A DNA stretch of 5,856 bases, from positions 1-5,856 of the forward strand of contig MWAR01000610.1 of the NCBI GenBank assembly GCA_002068715.1, in the 5' to 3' direction. Numbering within the stretch: position 1 is the stretch's first letter; every line of letters starts with the position of its first letter. This stretch comes from a bacterium ADurb.Bin374 (GTDB lineage Bacteria > Riflebacteria > Ozemobacteria > Ozemobacterales > Ozemobacteraceae). A program made the translations under genes and the position numbers. Below, piece by piece: positions 1 through 3,990 of the stretch. The notes beneath the pieces are model-generated. The model was not told the origin of the DNA. It saw only the letters and a list, made by a program, of their open reading frames with translations, and did not search any database.

Positions 1-672
1 CGTGGTGGTGGTCGTGGTCGGTGCGGCCGCAGTCGTCGAGTCGGCAGCGGGAGCGGTGACCGTCACGTCGGTCACGGGGGTCGCGTCGGACACCTGGGCA
101 TCGCTTCCGGAGATCACGACGGCATCCTGGTCGCCGATGGTGACCGGGCCGGTCTGGTTCATGGACGGAATGACCGTGCTCATGTCGTAATCGGACGGGG
201 TGACCATGATTTCATCGCTGCCGGAGAGGACTTCCTGGCTGCTGGTCTTCTTCTTGTGGCGGCGATACAGGTAGATGCCGACCGCGACGGCCGCAATGAT
301 GATCAGAGCCGGAATGAACAGCGGGCTCGCGACGATACCGGCGACCCAGCCGGCCACGGCGCCGACGCCGGCCGCGATGGCCCCGCCGATCGCACCGAGA
401 GCGCCGAGGATACCGCCGCCAACTGCAGCGACGCCGCCGACGACCGCGGTTCCGATACCGGCGATGCCGCCGGCCGCGCCTACCGCGCCGGCAACGGCCG
501 GGGCGGCGAGAACGACGCCGGCTCCGACCGCGGCTCCGGCCGCGACGCCGACGACGACGCTCTTTTTGTCGAGCGCGTGGGCGGGCGCGGGCTGGAAGAC
601 GGTGAAGTCGACGACCATAAGCAGAGACAGGACGATGCAGATCACCGAACTGAACGTTCTACTCTTTCTCAT
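1..672 (-). CDS. exported glycine/alanine-rich membrane protein with Ser/Thr-rich tail, partial (C-terminus beyond left edge)
   Basis: Unrecognised protein. The minus-strand frame runs from ATG at 672 to the left edge without a stop, giving 224 codons. I chose this ATG because a G-rich Shine-Dalgarno (679-685) lies 6 nt upstream and the ATG four bases earlier reaches a stop after five codons. Residues 1-33 look like a Sec signal peptide: MRKSR, a hydrophobic core (ICIVLSLLMVV), then PAPAHA before LDKK. Residues about 39-115 are almost only G, A, V and I with repeated GxxxG spacing, as in glycine-zipper membrane segments. A stronger hydrophobic stretch (about 113-136) ends in RRHKKK (137-142), a stop-transfer-like cluster. 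The remainder is hydrophilic and Ser/Thr-rich, contains two SGSD motifs (150-153 and 188-191), and ends in a run of threonines at the edge. From this I infer a membrane or envelope protein with a flexible tail. No enzymatic motif is visible. The gene is divergent from the PycTM-like gene. Confidence 0.8.
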   Translation of the reverse strand, partial: MRKSRTFSSVICIVLSLLMVVDFTVFQPAPAHALDKKSVVVGVAAGAAVGAGVVLAAPAVAGAVGAAGGIAGIGTAVVGGVAAVGGGILGALGAIGGAIAAGVGAVAGWVAGIVASPLFIPALIIIAAVAVGIYLYRRHKKKTSSQEVLSGSDEIMVTPSDYDMSTVIPSMNQTGPVTIGDQDAVVISGSDAQVSDATPVTDVTVTAPAADSTTAAAPTTTTTT

Positions 673-678
673 ACATAA

Positions 679-685
679 CCCCCCT
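679..685 (-). promoter_or_regulatory. Shine-Dalgarno of the left-edge membrane protein gene
   Basis: The minus strand reads AGGGGGG here, followed by a 6-nt spacer (673-678) and ATG at 672. This G-run pairs with the anti-SD pyrimidines and decides between two ATGs lying four bases apart. Only the downstream one opens a long frame. Confidence 0.65.
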
Positions 686-725
686 GATAATCGCGTTACG
701 AACGGTACACCGATGAGATAATTCA

Positions 726-754
726 AGTGTAATGATGCAACGGGGGGGCGTCAA
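726..754 (-). promoter_or_regulatory. predicted sigma70-like promoter for the left-edge membrane protein gene
   Basis: On the minus strand, TTGACG (754-749, 5 of 6 to TTGACA) is followed by a 17-bp spacer and TACACT (731-726, 4 of 6 to TATAAT). The expected start site is near 719, giving a leader of about 47 nt that contains the SD. The spacer carries a run of seven C residues. Two short palindromes lie just upstream at 765-773 and 778-788 and could be operator-like. The call rests on hexamer match and spacing only. Confidence 0.5.
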
Positions 755-790
755 GATGTCAGACCGAAATTCGTTCATTTCATTGAAAAA

Positions 791-819
791 GAGAACGCGG
801 GCGGATCACGGTCCGCCCC
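791..819. repeat. REP-like hairpin element, copy 1
   Basis: The right part folds as GGGCGGAT (799-806), loop CACG (807-810), GTCCGCCC (811-818): an 8-bp stem with one terminal T-G wobble. A near copy lies at 3858-3886 in the other divergent intergenic region, in the same orientation, with 19 of the first 20 bases identical. Most differences in the 3' arm keep the stem paired (G/A opposite T, C/T opposite G). This is consistent with a dispersed palindromic element of the REP type. On the minus strand it is followed about 7 nt later by a T-rich stretch, so it could also weakly terminate leftward transcription. Confidence 0.6.
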
Positions 820-858
820 ATACGACGCGTGGCTGGCAATCTGAAAGCCGTTTTCGCG

Positions 859-930
859 TTCCCTTCCGTGCCGAGCCTATCGAAGCACGAGAGACTCCCG
901 CTCTTCGTCAGGCTCAGTGCGAATGGGAGG
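859..930. repeat. long imperfect palindrome in intergenic DNA
   Basis: GAGCCTATCGAAG (873-885) and CTTCGTCAGGCTC (903-915) are inverted copies matching at 11 of 13 positions. Weaker complementarity continues outward (859-872 against 916-930), and a 17-nt loop lies between the cores. From memory, the core resembles the dispersed intergenic palindromes containing TTCGACAGGCTCAG that are common in many bacterial genomes; I could not check this. It has no T-tract, so a terminator role is unlikely. Confidence 0.55.
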
Positions 931-994
931 CCTTCATTCTGCAGATCCCGAAGGAAGAACGGAAGGATGTGGCCGGCCGGAGATGCGGTCTCCC

Positions 995-1023
995 TTGTTC
1001 CTGAGTTTTCCCTGTCGTATGAT
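995..1023 (+). promoter_or_regulatory. predicted sigma70-like promoter of the PycTM-like gene
   Basis: TTGTTC (995-1000) is followed by exactly 17 bp and TATGAT (1018-1023, 5 of 6 to TATAAT). The expected transcription start is near 1030, leaving about 40 nt of leader before the ATG at 1070. The -10 box overlaps two in-frame upstream ATGs (1019 and 1022), which argues against those as starts. A small stem, GGAGA (979-983) and TCTCC (989-993), abuts the -35 and could be an operator, but this is weak. Confidence 0.55.
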
Positions 1024-1059
1024 GTACACAGATTCGAGGGGAAACTTTACCTTCACTCC

Positions 1060-1064
1060 GGAGG
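1060..1064 (+). promoter_or_regulatory. Shine-Dalgarno that fixes the PycTM-like start
   Basis: GGAGG lies 5 nt upstream of ATG 1070. The same frame stays open back to 917, but none of the earlier in-frame ATGs (917, 1019, 1022) has a comparable site. The predicted promoter also lies downstream of 917 and over 1019/1022. Confidence 0.75.
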
Positions 1065-1069
1065 CGTTC

Positions 1070-1600
1070 ATGTATCTTGACAAGCGGAACCAGGTCGAAG
1101 TCGACATCGCCGAGCAGATCGACATCTCGTTTCATATTCTCAACTATAATCAGAGTCTCGTGCAGTTCGCCGACAGCAAGGCGAACGCCCTTCTCCTGAT
1201 CAACTCGATTTTCATCGCGGCGCTGACGCCGTTCATCGAGAGACTGGGGCACAACTCGATTGCTTCGACGATCGCCGTCGCGTTTTTCATCTTCAGCATC
1301 ATTTCGATCCTGATGTCCCTCGGCGTCATCATGACGCGCAGCGCCGGCATCGTCGAGAACCGCACGAAAACCTTGGCCTTCTACGGCCACATCATCGAGA
1401 ACAACTCGGCCGAGGGGTACATTCACGAGGTTTCGTCGTGCGAGGCGAAGAAGTTCAACGAATCTATCCTTATAAATATATATACCGTCTCGAAAATCGC
1501 GAACACCAAGTTTTCGATCTACAACCACGGTCAGACGATGACGTTGATCTCATCCCTGCTCTGGATCGTGACCATCCTGTTCATTCCGTTCATTCGATAG
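1070..1600 (+). CDS. PycTM-like (Pycsar effector type, DUF5706-like) three-helix membrane protein
   Basis: This 176-residue inner-membrane protein has three predicted helices: about 41-56, 64-87 and 158-174. The stretch before helix 1 reads QSLVQFADSKANALLLINS (28-46), matching the conserved (F/V)ADxKA motif that precedes the first helix in Pycsar transmembrane effectors. The segment SKIANTKF (141-148) before helix 3 also fits that family. In known Pycsar systems a PycC cyclase makes cCMP or cUMP on phage infection, and the TM effector then disrupts the membrane. Here no cyclase is present. The flanking genes are an unrelated membrane protein and recD2, so the gene may be an orphan effector or act in another pathway. 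It carries its own promoter, Shine-Dalgarno and terminator. Two 60-nt rows of the gene count about 50-53% G+C, well below its neighbours, and codons near 1468-1487 are strikingly AT-rich. The family call rests on motifs recognised by eye. Confidence 0.75.
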   Translation: MYLDKRNQVEVDIAEQIDISFHILNYNQSLVQFADSKANALLLINSIFIAALTPFIERLGHNSIASTIAVAFFIFSIISILMSLGVIMTRSAGIVENRTKTLAFYGHIIENNSAEGYIHEVSSCEAKKFNESILINIYTVSKIANTKFSIYNHGQTMTLISSLLWIVTILFIPFIR

Positions 1601-3796
1601 CGCTTTCTTCGCCCGTTCCGGGTATGTCTCCCGGAGCAGGTCGGCAAGCAGGGTCCAGCGCGCCTGGACCCTGTCGTTTTTCACGGCGATCCAGACGGCG
1701 CGCTTGTTTCCCATCAGCACGAGGGTGCGACGGGCCCGTGTCATGCCGGTGTAGAGCAGGTTCCGCTGGAGCATCACGTAGTGCTGGGTCGTCGCCACGA
1801 GCACCACGGCCGGGTATTCGCTTCCCTGGGACTTGTGAACGGTGATCGCGAAGGCATGGGCGAGGTCGAGCAGATCGGCGGCCTGGTACACCCGTTCCCC
1901 CTGCGGAAACTCGACGACGATCTCCTGGTCTTCGGTCTCGACGTTCCGGACGATGCCGATGTCGCCGTTGAACACGTCGAGGTCGTAATTGTTCTTGAGC
2001 TGGATCACCTTGTCGCCGACGCGGAACACCCTGTGCATGTGCGTCAGCTCGGGTTTTTCGGGGGAAGCCGGATTCAGCGCCGCCTGCAGTTCCTTGTTGA
2101 GGTTCGCGGCGCCGAGCGTGCCGCGGTTCATCGGTGTGAGCACCTGGATATCCTCGATCGGGTGGTAGCCGAACCGTTTCGTCAGGCTCAGCGAAACCAC
2201 GTTTCGCAGCAGGGGAAGCGCCTTGTCGGGCTCGCCCGACTCGAGAAAGTAGCAGTCGGTGCGTGTTTTTCCGTCGGGCGAGACGAGGATCGGCATCGCG
2301 CCGCCGTGGACGCGGTAGGCGTTGCGGATGATCAGCGACTCTTCCGCCTGTCGAAAGACGACGTTCAGCCTCACGACGGGCGCGACGCCCGACTCGATCA
2401 GCTGGCGCAGGAGCAGGCCCGGGCCGACGGAGGGCAGCTGGTCGGCATCGCCGACGAGCACGCAGGCGGCGTCCGGCGGGACGGCTTTGATCAGCGCGTG
2501 GAACAGGTTCATGTCGATCATCGAAGCCTCGTCGACGACGAGGGTGTCGCAGGCAAGCGGCTTCGACTGGTTGTACCGGAAGCCGCCATCCTGGGGCGAG
2601 TATTCGAGCAGGCGGTGAATCGTCTTCGCCTCACGGCCGCTCACCTCGGCGAGGCGCTTCGCGGCGCGACCAGTCGGGCTCGCGAGCAGAACCCGGCGGC
2701 CCATCAGCGTATGCGCCTCGACGAGCGTTTTCAGGGTCGTCGTCTTGCCGGTGCCCGGGCCGCCGGTGATGACGAGAAACCGCTCTCGCAGCGACTTTTC
2801 GATGGCGACGGCCTGGATCTCGGTCAGCGTGATGCCCGCCTTCGACGTCGCCCCATCGAGCGCGGCGAGCAGTTTACGCCGGTCTGGATCGCGCGCGTCT
2901 TTCAGCAGGGGCGCGAGGCGCTCTACGACGCCTATCTCGTCGCGCCAGGCGAACGAGAGATATACGCAGGCGATGCCGCCGTGGTCGCGGATGACGATAC
3001 GCCGGTCGCTGGCCTGGGTGTCGATCGCCGCCTCGACGGCCGCCACGTCCTCGACCTGGAGGATCTCGACGCCGCGTTTCACCAGCTCGGGGCGCGGCAG
3101 GAACATGTGGCCCTCGTCGAGAGCGGCATTCAGCACGAACAACAGGCCGGCCTCGAGGCGACGCGGGTCGGCCCCGGTGATGTTGAACTCGGCCGCGATC
3201 TTGTCGGCCGTCTTGAACCCGATGCCCCGGATCTCGTAGGCAAGCATGTACGGGTTGGCCGCCACCTTCGCGATCGCGTCCTGGCCGAGGTTTTTGAAAA
3301 TGCGCACCGCGTAGGCCGTCGAGATGCCGTGCCCCTGCAGGAAGATCATCACGTCCTGGATCGCCTTTTGTTGCTTCCACCCCTCGATGATGCGGGCGCT
3401 GCGAACGGGGCCGATGCCGTCGCAGTCGGCGAGCCGGTCGGGCCGGCTTTCGATCACGTCGAGCGTTTCGGTGCCGAACGCGGCCACGAGGCGTTTCGCC
3501 GTCACCGGCCCGATACCCTTGATCAGCCCCGAGCCGAGATATTTCTCGATGCCGCGCACCGTCGCCGGCTTCATCGTCGTGTATTTGAACGCGTGAAACT
3601 GGGGCCCGAACTGGGGGTGGCAGGTCCAGGTGCCGTAGACGCGCAGTTCCTCGCCCGGATGGATCGCCGAAAAACTGCCGACGACGGTGACGCCGTCGGA
3701 ACGGCCCTTGACGCTCGTCCGGAGCACGGAGTAGCCGTTCTGCGGGTTCGTATACGTGATGCGTTCGACGACGACGGTCAGGCTCTCGTTTTCCAC
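1550..3796 (-). CDS. recD2: RecD2-type ATP-dependent 5'-3' DNA helicase
   Basis: A 748-residue superfamily 1B helicase that acts in DNA repair and replication-fork maintenance without RecBC; the family is usually about 715-800 residues. Domains in order: N-terminal OB-like region (1-80); helix-hairpin-helix motifs GIGP (94-97), GIGP (127-130) and GIGF (191-194), the hallmark separating RecD2 from RecD1; Q-motif LTEIQ (334-338); Walker A GGPGTGKTTT with K351; motif Ia SPTGRAAKRL (373-382) and THRLL; Walker B VVDEAS with D422-E423; motif III GDADQLPSVGPG (449-460); FRQ (481-483); SH3-like insert (about 593-612); HKSQGSEYP (654-662); LYTGMTRARR (681-690). All core motifs look intact. I place the start at GTG 3796: the protein then begins MENESLTVVVER, as family members do, whereas the open frame further upstream to 4003 reads through a REP-like repeat and lacks family features. 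There is no clear Shine-Dalgarno. A -10-like TATCAT is placed so that transcription could begin at the GTG. Its tail overlaps the PycTM-like gene by 51 bp. Confidence 0.93.
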   Translation of the reverse strand: MENESLTVVVERITYTNPQNGYSVLRTSVKGRSDGVTVVGSFSAIHPGEELRVYGTWTCHPQFGPQFHAFKYTTMKPATVRGIEKYLGSGLIKGIGPVTAKRLVAAFGTETLDVIESRPDRLADCDGIGPVRSARIIEGWKQQKAIQDVMIFLQGHGISTAYAVRIFKNLGQDAIAKVAANPYMLAYEIRGIGFKTADKIAAEFNITGADPRRLEAGLLFVLNAALDEGHMFLPRPELVKRGVEILQVEDVAAVEAAIDTQASDRRIVIRDHGGIACVYLSFAWRDEIGVVERLAPLLKDARDPDRRKLLAALDGATSKAGITLTEIQAVAIEKSLRERFLVITGGPGTGKTTTLKTLVEAHTLMGRRVLLASPTGRAAKRLAEVSGREAKTIHRLLEYSPQDGGFRYNQSKPLACDTLVVDEASMIDMNLFHALIKAVPPDAACVLVGDADQLPSVGPGLLLRQLIESGVAPVVRLNVVFRQAEESLIIRNAYRVHGGAMPILVSPDGKTRTDCYFLESGEPDKALPLLRNVVSLSLTKRFGYHPIEDIQVLTPMNRGTLGAANLNKELQAALNPASPEKPELTHMHRVFRVGDKVIQLKNNYDLDVFNGDIGIVRNVETEDQEIVVEFPQGERVYQAADLLDLAHAFAITVHKSQGSEYPAVVLVATTQHYVMLQRNLLYTGMTRARRTLVLMGNKRAVWIAVKNDRVQARWTLLADLLRETYPERAKKALSNERNEQDGHDPEQG
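1649..1681 (+). terminator. intrinsic terminator of the PycTM-like gene, embedded in recD2
   Basis: CAGGGTCCAG (1649-1658) and CTGGACCCTG (1664-1673) form a perfect 10-bp stem around a CGCGC loop, followed by TCG and five T (1677-1681). It begins 48 nt after the PycTM-like stop codon and faces its transcript. The same bases are sense codons of recD2 on the other strand (about residues 706-717). On the minus strand no T-tract follows the stem, so recD2 transcription should not be terminated there. Confidence 0.8.
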
Positions 3797-3802
3797 GGCA
3801 TC

Positions 3803-3808
3803 ATGATA
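3803..3808 (-). promoter_or_regulatory. putative -10 element of recD2 (leaderless start)
   Basis: The minus strand reads TATCAT (5 of 6 to TATAAT), with its last base 7 nt before the first base of GTG 3796, the usual -10 to +1 spacing. No convincing -35 lies 16-18 bp upstream. Together with the missing Shine-Dalgarno this suggests an mRNA beginning at the start codon. Inference only. Confidence 0.4.
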
Positions 3809-3857
3809 CCAGAAGACCAGGGAAAAGCGCCCGCACTTTCTGATCGATGCCTCCTGG

Positions 3858-3886
3858 GAGAACGAGGGCGGATCACGATTCACCCC
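3858..3886. repeat. REP-like hairpin element, copy 2
   Basis: This is a near copy of the element at 791-819 in the same orientation. It folds as GGGCGGAT (3866-3873), loop CACG (3874-3877), ATTCACCC (3878-3885), with one C-A mismatch and one G-U pair. It lies between recD2 and the divergent right-hand gene. It would fall inside any N-terminal extension of recD2, which supports the shorter recD2 start. Confidence 0.6.
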
Positions 3887-3952
3887 CACGAGAGGGTGCG
3901 TGACCATCGCCGCAGAAGGGGGCATGGGGAAGCATGGCCCTGCCCGACCGCA

Positions 3953-3981
3953 TTGACAGCGGCGCGGGGCAATGATAGGGT
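3953..3981 (+). promoter_or_regulatory. predicted promoter of the right-edge membrane protein gene
   Basis: A perfect TTGACA (3953-3958) is followed by 17 bp and TAGGGT (3976-3981), which keeps only the TA...T positions of a -10 box. The expected start is near 3988, about 3 nt before ATG 3991, so the mRNA would have almost no leader. The GGGTGG at 3978-3983 could instead act as a weak Shine-Dalgarno if transcription starts further upstream. Confidence 0.45.
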
Positions 3982-3990
3982 GGAATCGGC

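Larger units (their letters stand above)
673..1069. other. 397-bp divergent intergenic region
   Basis: No gene is convincing in this stretch. Frames crossing it lack Shine-Dalgarno-supported starts and show no domain. It holds, in order, the leader and promoter of the left gene (673-754), an AT-rich patch with short palindromes (765-788), a REP-like hairpin (791-819), a long imperfect palindrome (about 859-930), a purine-rich stretch with a small GGAGA/TCTCC stem (979-993), and the promoter and leader of the PycTM-like gene (995-1069). Confidence 0.7.

Noticed and set aside
256..721. Plus-strand open frames opposite the left-edge gene
   Set aside because: Their Ala/Pro/Thr or Asp/Arg/Gly-rich products mirror the Gly/Ala-rich minus-strand gene, which has a proper signal peptide, Shine-Dalgarno and promoter.
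917..1069. Longer PycTM-like protein starting at 917, 1019 or 1022
   Set aside because: None has a Shine-Dalgarno, the predicted promoter overlaps the later two, and the added residues are not hydrophobic or family-like. GGAGG precedes 1070 directly.
1490..1517. TCGAAAA/TTTTCGA inverted repeat as a recD2 terminator
   Set aside because: The stem is only 7 bp and AT-rich with a 14-nt loop, it lies within the PycTM-like coding region, and no T-tract follows on the minus strand.
914..1528. 204-codon minus-strand frame opposite the PycTM-like gene
   Set aside because: The product is charged low-complexity sequence (many D, R, E, N) typical of antisense frames. The plus strand has promoter, Shine-Dalgarno, family motifs, helices and a terminator.
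3842..3855. AGGAGG on the minus strand (3855-3850) as the recD2 ribosome-binding site
   Set aside because: The correctly spaced in-frame codon is ATC, a very rare start. The AGGAGG lies over the edge of the intergenic hairpin region and is probably coincidental.
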